A stretch of 64,000 nt of DNA from Ectothiorhodospira marina. Its GTDB lineage: Bacteria; Pseudomonadota; Gammaproteobacteria; Ectothiorhodospirales; Ectothiorhodospiraceae. Shown piece after piece: positions 55,246 through 62,725 of the stretch; position 1 is the stretch's first letter, and each line of letters begins with the position of its first letter. The stretch lies in the NCBI RefSeq assembly GCF_900109495.1, contig NZ_FOAA01000018.1:1-64000 (forward strand), written 5' to 3'. Made by a program: the position numbers and the translations under genes. The notes below the pieces were generated by a model. The model made no database searches. It worked only from the letters and a program-made list of their open reading frames with translations, and had not been told where the DNA came from.

Positions 55246-55607
55246 CAAGGCAGGATATCCTTCAGCCGTTCCAGCAGATCCTTCTCCTTCACGGGTTTGA
55301 CGATGTAATCCCGCGCACCCTGACGCATGGCCCAGACCCGATCGGTTTCCTGGTCCTTGGTGGTGACCACGATGACGGGGATCTTGGCAGTTGCGGCGTC
55401 CTGACTCAGTTGCCGGGTGGCCTGAAAACCGTTGAGGCCCGGCATGACCACATCCATGAGGATGAGGTCCGGCAGGGTTTCCCGCGCCTTGGCCATGCCA
55501 TCCTCACCACTGGAAGCAGTGCTCACCTCATAGCCATGCTTGCCCAGCATGGTTTTGATCACATGCAGTTCGGTGGGTGAATCATCGACCACCAGGATGC
55601 GGGTCAT
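55245..55607 (-). CDS. pilH: Pilus response regulator PilH
   Basis: A 120-residue single receiver domain: ILVVDDSPTELHVIKTMLGK supplies the acidic pair, LPDLILMDVVMPGLNGFQAT the phospho-accepting Asp, and VIVVTTKDQETDRVWAMRQG with DYIVKPVKEKDLL the Thr and Lys. No output domain is present. In Pseudomonas, PilH opposes PilG and lowers cAMP and pilus extension output. It sits between pilG and pilI. Confidence 0.93.
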   Translation of the reverse strand: MTRILVVDDSPTELHVIKTMLGKHGYEVSTASSGEDGMAKARETLPDLILMDVVMPGLNGFQATRQLSQDAATAKIPVIVVTTKDQETDRVWAMRQGARDYIVKPVKEKDLLERLKDILP

Positions 55608-55694
55608 GACATGGTCTCCCTATGGATGCTCTGGGCCTCATGCGCCGGGGTGGCACCACGGGCCGGATATGGGCGGCCCCACCCAGGGCCTGGC

Positions 55695-56114
55695 CTATTG
55701 TTTCCTGACATGCGACCTGATGGCACCCAGCAGATCGTCGCGGGTGAAGGGTTTGGTCAGGTACTGTTCCGAGCCAACGATACGCCCCCGGGCCTTGTCG
55801 AAGATGCTGTCCTTGCTGGACAGCATGATCACCGGCGTCTGCTTGAACAGTCGGTTGTGCTTGATGAGTGCGCAGGTCTGGTAGCCGTCCAGCCGCGGCA
55901 TCATGATGTCCACGAAGATGATGTCCGGTTTATGCTCGGCAATCTTGGCCAGGGCCTCAAAGCCGTCGGTGGCGGTCACGACCTCGCAGCCGTGCTTTTT
56001 CAGCAGCGTCTCCGCCGTGCGGCGAATCGTCTTGCTGTCGTCGATGACCATCACCTTGAGTCCTGAGAGATCCTCCTGACCCTCGTTACCGCCTTCCTCG
56101 GTGTGTTCGCTCAC
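55695..56114 (-). CDS. pilG: Pilus response regulator PilG
   Basis: A 139-residue single receiver close to PilG: LKVMVIDDSKTIRRTAETLL, FVDIMMPRLDGYQTCALIKH, and VIMLSSKDSIFDKARGRIVG with QYLTKPFTRDDLLGAI. PilG activates pilus extension via FimL/CyaB in Pseudomonas. The start is uncertain: GTG 56114 has GGGGG just upstream, ATG 56129 adds five residues, and the frame is open to 56183. It is the first gene of the operon and divergent from gshB, as in Pseudomonas. Confidence 0.93.
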   Translation of the reverse strand: MSEHTEEGGNEGQEDLSGLKVMVIDDSKTIRRTAETLLKKHGCEVVTATDGFEALAKIAEHKPDIIFVDIMMPRLDGYQTCALIKHNRLFKQTPVIMLSSKDSIFDKARGRIVGSEQYLTKPFTRDDLLGAIRSHVRKQ

Positions 56115-56270
56115 GACGCCCCCGTGCATGCCGTTGTATCCAGACAGGCCCCTGAATCTACTCCATGGCCAGGGCCGTATCAAACAAAACTCCCGGCAGC
56201 GGCCAATGGCTTTGCCTTTGCTGTCTTGTATGATGCACCCATTATCCTTTCAAGCGTGTGGGGTGGGCCG

Positions 56271-57236
56271 ATGAACGGCACAGACATCCGATTGGGCGTA
56301 GTCATGGATCCCATTCAGGGCATCCAGGTGAAAAAAGACTCCACCCTGGCCATGCTACTGGCAGCCCAGTCACGGGGCTGGCACCTCCATTACATGGAAC
56401 AGGGCGACCTGTGGCTGGAGGACGGCCGCGTGCTGACCCGCTCCCGCCCGCTCGCAGTGCAGGACGACCCGGCACGCTGGTACGAGCTGGGTGAGGCCAG
56501 CCCCCACCCGCTGGCCGACCTGGACGTGATCCTCATGCGCAAGGATCCGCCCTTCGACATGGAGTACATCTACACCACCTATCTGCTGGAGCTGGCCATG
56601 GCCGAAGGCTGCCATGTGGTGAATCACCCCGCCAGCCTGCGGGATGCCAATGAAAAGCTGTTCACCGCATGGTTTCCCCAGTGCTGCCCCCCCACCCTGG
56701 TCAGCCGCGACCCGGGCCGCATCCGTGAATTCATGGCGCGGCAAGGGGATATCGTGGTCAAACCCCTGGATGGCATGGGGGGCGTTTCCGTGTTCCGGCT
56801 CACCCCGGGCGACAGCAATACGGGGGTCATCCTGGAGACCATCACCCAACGGGGCACCCGCACGGTGATGGCACAACGTTTCCTGCCCGAATACCGCCAG
56901 GGCGACAAGCGTATCCTGCTCATTGATGGCAAGCCCGTACCCTACGCCCTGGCCCGCATTCCGGCGAAGGGCGAGAACCGCGCCAACCTGGCCGTGGGAG
57001 GACGGGGCGAAGGACTGGCACTCAACGACCGGGACGAGTGGATCTGCCAGCAGGTGGGCTCCAGGCTCAGGGAGAAGGGACTGACCTTTGTGGGACTGGA
57101 CGTGATCGGCGATTACCTCACCGAGATCAATGTCACCAGTCCCACCTGCATCCGGGAACTGGACGCCCTGTTCGGGCTGGATATCGGGGATCAACTCATG
57201 GCTGCCATTGCCCGGAAGCTGGAGGTTGCGGCATGA
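56271..57236 (+). CDS. gshB: Glutathione synthetase
   Basis: A 321-residue ATP-grasp enzyme that joins glycine to gamma-glutamylcysteine. MNGTDIRLGVVMDPIQGI, DVILMRKDPPFDMEYIYTTY, IVVKPLDGMGGVSVFR and the C-terminal FVGLDVIGDYLTEINVTSPT are classic. The usable start is ATG 56271; the upstream open frame overlaps pilG. It is the first gene of a coupled run: its stop overlaps apbE as ATGA. Confidence 0.96.
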   Translation: MNGTDIRLGVVMDPIQGIQVKKDSTLAMLLAAQSRGWHLHYMEQGDLWLEDGRVLTRSRPLAVQDDPARWYELGEASPHPLADLDVILMRKDPPFDMEYIYTTYLLELAMAEGCHVVNHPASLRDANEKLFTAWFPQCCPPTLVSRDPGRIREFMARQGDIVVKPLDGMGGVSVFRLTPGDSNTGVILETITQRGTRTVMAQRFLPEYRQGDKRILLIDGKPVPYALARIPAKGENRANLAVGGRGEGLALNDRDEWICQQVGSRLREKGLTFVGLDVIGDYLTEINVTSPTCIRELDALFGLDIGDQLMAAIARKLEVAA

Positions 57237-58321
57237 GCCGGGGAATGCTTCGCAAGGTCACCGCGGCGCTGATCATCGCCGTGGCCACGGCGATGATGGT
57301 CGGCTGCGAGCGCCCGGAGATTCACCGTGATCGCTTCATCGCCTTCGGCACCATCGTGGAACTGAACATCTATACCGCAGACCGGGAACTGGCCCGCACG
57401 GCCGCCGAGACGGTGCAGGCGGACCTGGACTACATGCATGGTGCCTGGCATGCCTGGGAGCCGGGTGCCATGGGGCGCACCAACCAACTCCTGGCCACGG
57501 GCATGGAATTCTCCGCCAACCCCTCGGTGTTGCCGCTGATCATCGAGGCCCAACGCCTCTCCGAGGCCACGGAAGGATTGTTCAACCCGGCCCTGGGGCA
57601 ATTGTTTGCCCTATGGGGGTTCCAATCGGACGCCCCCCAGGGGCCACCACCGGCGGATGAGGAGATCCAGGCGATCCTGGACCAGGACCCGACCATGGAC
57701 GATGTGCACATCGACGGCATCCGCATGCGCAGTTCCAACACCGCCGTGCGCCTGGACCTGGGGGCCTACGCCAAGGGGTATGGCCTGCACCAGGCCATGG
57801 AACACCTCAAGGAGTTGGGCGTGGAGCATGCCATCCTCAATGCCGGAGGCGATCTGCGTGCCATTGGCCGTCCGGGCAACCGTCCCTGGCGTATCGGCGT
57901 GCGTTCGCCCGAGGCGCAGGGCGTCATCGCGGCCATCGAGACCCAGGGCGACGAAGCCGTCTTCACGTCCGGTGACTATGAACGCTTCTTCATGCATGAA
58001 GGCGAGCGCTATCACCACATCCTTGACCCCCGCACCGGCCACCCGGCACGGGGCACCCGATCGGTCACGGTGATCCACCAGGATGCCGCCAAGGCGGACG
58101 TCGCCAGCACTGCCCTGTTCATCGCCGGTGCCGACGACTGGCCCCGTATCGCCGCCCGCCTGGGCATCGAGAAGGTCATGCTCATTGATGACGCAGGCGT
58201 GGTGTACATGACGCCGGCCATGGAGAAGCGCGTGCGCTTCGAGTCCGAACCCAAGGAACAGATCATCACCCCGCTGCCCGATGACAGCCTGGAGACGGCC
58301 TCTGTCTCCCCACCGGCATGA
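57233..58321 (+). CDS. apbE: FAD:protein FMN transferase ApbE
   Basis: A 362-residue lipoprotein-type flavinyltransferase. A signal peptide with lipobox (MVGC, Cys25) indicates outer or inner membrane anchoring in the periplasm. Motifs are GTIVELNIYTADRELA, VRLDLGAYAKGYGLHQAME, the NAGGDLRAIG loop and YHHILDPRTGHPARG. ApbE links FMN to Thr/Ser of client flavoproteins (for example NqrB/C, RnfG/D and FMN-binding-domain proteins). No such client is in the window. The ATG overlaps gshB and the stop overlaps the next gene, so the cluster is tightly coupled. Confidence 0.92.
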   Translation: MSRGMLRKVTAALIIAVATAMMVGCERPEIHRDRFIAFGTIVELNIYTADRELARTAAETVQADLDYMHGAWHAWEPGAMGRTNQLLATGMEFSANPSVLPLIIEAQRLSEATEGLFNPALGQLFALWGFQSDAPQGPPPADEEIQAILDQDPTMDDVHIDGIRMRSSNTAVRLDLGAYAKGYGLHQAMEHLKELGVEHAILNAGGDLRAIGRPGNRPWRIGVRSPEAQGVIAAIETQGDEAVFTSGDYERFFMHEGERYHHILDPRTGHPARGTRSVTVIHQDAAKADVASTALFIAGADDWPRIAARLGIEKVMLIDDAGVVYMTPAMEKRVRFESEPKEQIITPLPDDSLETASVSPPA

Positions 58322-58680
58322 TCACCCGCGCCGATGCCCTGGTGATTCTGCTGGCCTGCGGCCTCGTGGCCGGCACCTATGCCTGGCTGTGGAGCCCGGG
58401 TGCCCCCGCCACGCAGGTACGGGTGATCTCTGGCAATGAGGAAGTGGCTCGGTTGCCCCTCGACGAGGCCCAACAACTGGAGATCACCGGGCCCGCCGGC
58501 ATCACCGTGGTGGAGATCGCCGATGGCGCCGCACGCTGTGCTGCCTCCCCCGGCACCCAGGGCATCTGCCAGAGTGCCGGCTGGCTGAAGCGAGCCGGCG
58601 ACATGGCGGTGAGCCTGCCCAACCGGGTGATCATCGAGGTGCTGGGCGATGAAACCGAATTTGACAGCATGAACTACTGA
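58318..58680 (+). CDS. NusG domain II (NusG_II) membrane-anchored protein
   Basis: A 120-residue protein. An N-terminal helix (about 7-24) anchors a small periplasmic beta domain. The family pattern of cysteines and a late LPNRVII is present: Cys74, Cys84 (CAASPGTQGICQSAGW) and SLPNRVII. The usual Cys before LPN is Ser99 here. The family name comes from the fold; it is not a transcription factor. Its ATG overlaps apbE by 4 nt. Such genes usually sit with Gx-transporter and ApbE genes. Confidence 0.8.
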   Translation: MITRADALVILLACGLVAGTYAWLWSPGAPATQVRVISGNEEVARLPLDEAQQLEITGPAGITVVEIADGAARCAASPGTQGICQSAGWLKRAGDMAVSLPNRVIIEVLGDETEFDSMNY

Positions 58681-58702
58681 TACCCTCCTTTGCCTGACGC
58701 CC

Positions 58703-59212
58703 GTGCAGATTGCCACCACCCGCGAAGACCATCGGATTGCCTGGCTGGCCGCCCTGGCCATTGCCGTGCATATCCTTGAGGCCGCCTTTCCCAGTCCCCT
58801 GCCAGGGGTCAAGCCCGGCCTGGCCAATGTGATCACCGTACTGGTGCTGGTGCTCTACGGCTGGCGCATGGCCGCCTGGGTCACCGGCCTGCGGGTGCTG
58901 GCCGGCAGCCTGGTGATCGGCACCTTTCTCAGCCCCACCTTCTGGCTCAGTGCTGCCGGGGCCCTGTGCAGCCTCACCGCCCTGGGCCTGGCCCATCGCC
59001 TGGCGGGTCGGACCCTGAGCCCCATGGGGCTGTGCGTGTTGGCGGCCCTGGCGCACATGCTGGGTCAGTTCCTGCTGGCCTGGTGGCTGTTCATCCCCCA
59101 CGCCAGCTTGCTCAAGCTGCTGCCGGTGCTGCTCACCTTCTCACTGATTTTCGGCTTGGTGAGCGGTACAATGGCCGTCCTGATGCAACGACGGCTTTCG
59201 CCCCCAGCGTGA
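58703..59212 (+). CDS. Gx-transporter family membrane protein
   Basis: A 169-residue, five-helix membrane protein: AWLAALAIAVHILEAAFPSP, LPGVKPGLANVITVLVLVLY and LRVLAGSLVIGTFLSPTFWL. These match the Gx_transp family, related to ECF transporter S components and sometimes misnamed heptaprenyl diphosphate synthase component I. A GTG at 58703 starts it. The stop overlaps tonB as GTGA. The cargo is unknown; a flavin or quinone-related substrate would suit its partner ApbE. Confidence 0.8.
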   Translation: MQIATTREDHRIAWLAALAIAVHILEAAFPSPLPGVKPGLANVITVLVLVLYGWRMAAWVTGLRVLAGSLVIGTFLSPTFWLSAAGALCSLTALGLAHRLAGRTLSPMGLCVLAALAHMLGQFLLAWWLFIPHASLLKLLPVLLTFSLIFGLVSGTMAVLMQRRLSPPA

Positions 59213-60093
59213 GCAGCTTACCCCCCTCCAGCACAGTGACAGCCGGCGATCGCCTGGGCCTGGGCATCTTCCTGGCACTGGCAATCCATGGCATCGTCAT
59301 CTTCGGCCTGGGCTTCGACTTCGAACCGGCACACTCTCCGGCCCAACCTCCCATGATGGACGTGGTCCTGGTTCAGTCGCAGTCGCGGGAAGCGCCCGTG
59401 GATGCCCGCCACATCGCCCAGGTGGATCAGCAGGCCAGCGGCCGCGAGGCTGAAGAAGAGCGCCCCAGCAGCCCGGTCACCGCGCCGCTGCTCAGGCCCA
59501 CCGATGGCCTGGCGCCGGAAGCGGTGCGCGCCGGGGCCCCGGAATCCACACCTCGGGAAGCAGTGGAAGTGATCACCGCCAAGCAGAGCCAGCAACCCAG
59601 CGCACCGGATGCTCCCACCGAGGTCCCGGCCCCCAGCCGGGAGTTGACCACTGATGAACTGGTGGAACGCAGCCTGCAGATGGCGCGTTTGAGTTCGGAG
59701 ATATCCGAACAGAACCGGCGTCATGGTCATCGCCCCCGCACCCACTACGTGGATGCCCTGAGCGCCAAGTCTGCGGTGGAAGCCAGTTATCTGGATGCCT
59801 GGGTGCGCAAGGTGGAGCGGGTGGGCAATCTCAACTACCCGGACGAGGCGCGGCGCCAGCGCCTGTCGGGCTCGCTGGTGCTCAGCGTGCTGGTGAACCG
59901 GGAGGGCGAGGTGGTCAGCATCGAGGTGGGCAACAGCTCCGGGGAGCGGGTACTGGATGACGCGGCCCGACGCATCGTGCAGCTCGCAGCCCCCTTTGCC
60001 CCCTTCCCCGCCGACATGCGCCGCTCCTACGATCAGATCATGATCACCCGTACCTGGGTGTTCCAGGGCAACCAGACCCTGCGCACCCGTTGA
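59209..60093 (+). CDS. tonB: TonB-family energy-transducing protein
   Basis: A 294-residue protein. One membrane helix (about 17-37, LGLGIFLALAIHGIVIFGLG) is followed by a proline/glutamate-rich linker (about 45-150) and a C-terminal TonB domain (about 190-285; RVGNLNYPDEARRQRLSGSL, LVLSVLVNREGEVVSIEVG). It would pass proton-motive force to outer-membrane receptors. No ExbB/ExbD is nearby. The position before yqgE equals that of tonB3 in P. aeruginosa, whose loss impairs twitching. A GTG overlaps the previous stop. Confidence 0.88.
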   Translation: MSSLPPSSTVTAGDRLGLGIFLALAIHGIVIFGLGFDFEPAHSPAQPPMMDVVLVQSQSREAPVDARHIAQVDQQASGREAEEERPSSPVTAPLLRPTDGLAPEAVRAGAPESTPREAVEVITAKQSQQPSAPDAPTEVPAPSRELTTDELVERSLQMARLSSEISEQNRRHGHRPRTHYVDALSAKSAVEASYLDAWVRKVERVGNLNYPDEARRQRLSGSLVLSVLVNREGEVVSIEVGNSSGERVLDDAARRIVQLAAPFAPFPADMRRSYDQIMITRTWVFQGNQTLRTR

Positions 60094-60183
60094 GCATGGA
60101 GCCATCGGCCTGCCCGTTCCATCTACGACGACCGGCATCAAGGGTGTACACTAACCCACGTATCCCAAGTGCGCCCTGAACCC

Positions 60184-60741
60184 ATGCACAGTGCCAACTT
60201 CACAGACCAGTTTCTGATCGCCATGCCCTCGCTGGAGGATCCGAATTTCTTTCATTCGGTTGCCTATGTGTGCGAGCACAGCGAGGACGGCGCCATGGGC
60301 ATCGTCATCAACCACCCCACGGATCTCACCCTGGAGTCGGTTCTGGAGCACATGGGCATCTCCATCGAGGTGAATGCCTCTCAGGTGCCTGTCTTCAATG
60401 GCGGTCCGGTGCAACCGGACCGGGGCTTCATCCTGCACCCTCCCGAACGACGCTGGACCTCCACCCTGCAGGTCAGTGACCAGATCTCGGTGACCACCTC
60501 CCGGGACATTCTGGAGGCCATGGCCCAGGGCAGTGGCCCCGAGTCCTATCTCATTGCCCTGGGCTACGCCGGCTGGGGACCAGGACAACTGGAGCAGGAG
60601 ATTGGCGAAAACGCCTGGCTCACCTGCCCCTCCGACCCGGACATCCTCTTCCAGCAGCCTGCCGAGAAACGTTGGCAGGCTGCCGCGGGCCGTCTGGGCG
60701 TGGATCTGTCGCTGATGAGCGGCCAGGCGGGACATGCCTGA
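60184..60741 (+). CDS. yqgE: YqgE/AlgH family protein
   Basis: A 185-residue cytosolic protein of the UPF0301 family, with FTDQFLIAMPSLEDPNFFHS, GAMGIVINHPTDLTLESVLE, VFNGGPVQPDRGFILHP and ALGYAGWGPGQLEQEI. Function is unproven; Pseudomonas AlgH was linked to alginate. ATG 60184 is preferred to GTG 60169. It overlaps ruvX by 8 nt. Confidence 0.93.
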   Translation: MHSANFTDQFLIAMPSLEDPNFFHSVAYVCEHSEDGAMGIVINHPTDLTLESVLEHMGISIEVNASQVPVFNGGPVQPDRGFILHPPERRWTSTLQVSDQISVTTSRDILEAMAQGSGPESYLIALGYAGWGPGQLEQEIGENAWLTCPSDPDILFQQPAEKRWQAAAGRLGVDLSLMSGQAGHA

Positions 60742-61210
60742 ACCACGGTCGAAGCCGGCCAGGGCGGTGCCGGCCGCGCCGGGTACCGTGCTGGGACTGG
60801 ACTATGGCGAGCGGCGCATCGGCGTGGCGGTGGGTAATGGCCTCACCGGTACCAGCGCCCCCCTGGAAACCCTGCCGGCCCGCAACGGCATCCCCGATTG
60901 GCCTCGCCTGGATACCCTGGTGAGCGAATGGCAGCCCCAACTGCTGGTGGTCGGCCTGCCGGAAACGGATGACGGCACCGAGCACCCGCTGGCCCGGCGC
61001 ATCCAGGCCTTCTCCGACCGGCTGCGCGCCCGGTATGGGCTCAAAGTACGTTCGGTGGATGAACAATTCACCTCCGCTGAGGCCGAATCCCATCTCAAGA
61101 CCTGGCGCCGCGAGGGACGCCGCGGACGTATTCGTAAAGAGGACATCGACGCCGTGGCGGCAGCGGTGCTCCTGGAACACTGGCTTTTCCAAGAGATCTC
61201 CCATGACTGA
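60734..61210 (+). CDS. ruvX: RNase H-fold protein RuvX (YqgF)
   Basis: A 158-residue RNase H-like nuclease/resolvase. It starts with the acidic strand GTVLGLDYGERRIGVAVGN and shows LVVGLPETDDGTEHPLARRI, VDEQFTSAEAE and the late acidic RKEDIDAVAAAVLLEHWL. It acts in 5'-16S rRNA end maturation or in Holliday-junction handling. It overlaps yqgE by 8 nt and pyrR by 8 nt, so translation is coupled. Confidence 0.93.
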   Translation: MPEPRSKPARAVPAAPGTVLGLDYGERRIGVAVGNGLTGTSAPLETLPARNGIPDWPRLDTLVSEWQPQLLVVGLPETDDGTEHPLARRIQAFSDRLRARYGLKVRSVDEQFTSAEAESHLKTWRREGRRGRIRKEDIDAVAAAVLLEHWLFQEISHD

Positions 61211-61712
61211 ACACGTCAAAAAGCTCCTGGACCGCATGGCCGACGATCTGCGTCAGCGCCTGCGGGACCGAGGCATCACCGATCCCGGCCTGGTGGGCAT
61301 CCACAGCGGCGGCGTCTGGGTGGCCGAGCAGTTGCAGTCCCGCCTGCAACTGGAGGCCCCCCTGGGCCGACTGGACATCTCCTTCTACCGGGATGATTTC
61401 AGTCGCATTGGCATGCACCCTCAGGTCAAACCCTCCTCCATCCCGTTCACCGTGGAAGACCGGCACATCCTGCTGGTGGACGACGTGCTCTTCACCGGTC
61501 GCACCATCCGCGCCGCCATGAACGAAATCTTTGACTACGGCAGGCCGGCCTCGGTCACCCTGGCGGTGCTGGTGGAGCGGGATGGTCGAGAACTGCCCAT
61601 CCAGGCGCAGGTGGTGGGGGAACACCTGAAACTGAACCCGGACCAACAGGTGAAACTGCGTGGCCCCGAGCCGTTACACCTGGATATCGTACAACTGGAG
61701 GCATCATCATGA
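61203..61712 (+). CDS. pyrR: PyrR-like bifunctional regulator/uracil phosphoribosyltransferase
   Basis: A 169-residue type I phosphoribosyltransferase with the PRPP loop [20 protein letters not shown] and [20 protein letters not shown]. In Bacillus PyrR binds pyr mRNA for attenuation; in Pseudomonas-like operons it precedes pyrB and is thought to regulate or salvage. No PyrR-binding anti-antiterminator or terminator is visible near the operon head in this window. It overlaps pyrB by 4 nt (ATGA). Confidence 0.93.
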   Translation: MTEHVKKLLDRMADDLRQRLRDRGITDPGLVGIHSGGVWVAEQLQSRLQLEAPLGRLDISFYRDDFSRIGMHPQVKPSSIPFTVEDRHILLVDDVLFTGRTIRAAMNEIFDYGRPASVTLAVLVERDGRELPIQAQVVGEHLKLNPDQQVKLRGPEPLHLDIVQLEASS

Positions 61713-62725
61713 CGGAGGCCCGACCCCATTCCCCGGCCACCTCGGGACCGCTGCCCCCGTCACTGCAATTTGGCGACCAGGGGCGCCTGCGTCATCTGCT
61801 CACCATCGAAGGGCTCTCCCGGCCACTGATCACCGAGATTCTGGATACGGCCGAGTCCTTTCTGGGCGTGAACGCCCAGACGGTGAAAAAGGTGCCCCTG
61901 CTGCGCGGCAAGACGGTCATGAACCTGTTCTTCGAGGCCAGCACCCGCACCCGCACCACCTTTGAGCTGGCTGCCAAGCGCCTGTCCGCCGACGTGCTCA
62001 ACATCAACATCAGCACCTCGGCCACGGTCAAGGGCGAGAGCCTGCTGGACACCCTGCGCAACCTGGAAGCCATGCTGGTGGATATGTTCGTGGTACGTCA
62101 CGCCGACAGCGGCGCTGCTCACTTCATCGCCCGGCATGTGGCGCCGCATGTGAGCGTGCTCAATGCCGGCGACGGTCGCCACGCCCACCCCACCCAGGCG
62201 CTGCTGGACATGTTCACCATCCGCCACCATAAGGGGGATTTCTCCGCGCTGCGGGTGGCCATCGTCGGTGACATCCTGCATTCCCGCGTGGCCCGCTCCC
62301 AGATCCATGCCCTCAACGTCCTGGGTGCCGGCGAGGTGCGGGTGATCGCGCCCCGCACCCTGCTGCCGGTTTCCGTGGAGGAGCTGGGTGTGCATGTCTT
62401 CCATGATATCCGCGCCGGCCTCAAGGATGTGGACGTGATCATCATGCTGCGCCTGCAGCGCGAGCGCATGGACAGCGGACTGCTGCCCTCCGAGCACGAG
62501 TTCTACCAGCTCTGGGGTCTGAACGAAGAGCGCTTGGCCCTGGCCGCACCGGAGGCCATCGTCATGCACCCCGGCCCCGCCAACCGGGGCGTGGAGATCG
62601 ACTCCCGGGTGGCCGACGGACCCCAGTCCGTCATCCTCAAACAGGTGACTTACGGTATCGCCGTGCGCATGGCTGTCATGTCCATGATCATGGGAGGCAG
62701 CGTCAATCAGGGGGCGTCGCAATGA
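61709..62725 (+). CDS. pyrB: Aspartate carbamoyltransferase catalytic chain
   Basis: A 338-residue enzyme for the second step of pyrimidine synthesis. The carbamoyl-phosphate motif [15 protein letters not shown] follows VMNLFFEA, and [15 protein letters not shown] is present. The N-terminus carries about 25 residues before [15 protein letters not shown], longer than E. coli PyrB (310), as in class A ATCases of Pseudomonas. There is no pyrI. It overlaps pyrC' by 4 nt. Confidence 0.96.
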   Translation: MTEARPHSPATSGPLPPSLQFGDQGRLRHLLTIEGLSRPLITEILDTAESFLGVNAQTVKKVPLLRGKTVMNLFFEASTRTRTTFELAAKRLSADVLNINISTSATVKGESLLDTLRNLEAMLVDMFVVRHADSGAAHFIARHVAPHVSVLNAGDGRHAHPTQALLDMFTIRHHKGDFSALRVAIVGDILHSRVARSQIHALNVLGAGEVRVIAPRTLLPVSVEELGVHVFHDIRAGLKDVDVIIMLRLQRERMDSGLLPSEHEFYQLWGLNEERLALAAPEAIVMHPGPANRGVEIDSRVADGPQSVILKQVTYGIAVRMAVMSMIMGGSVNQGASQ

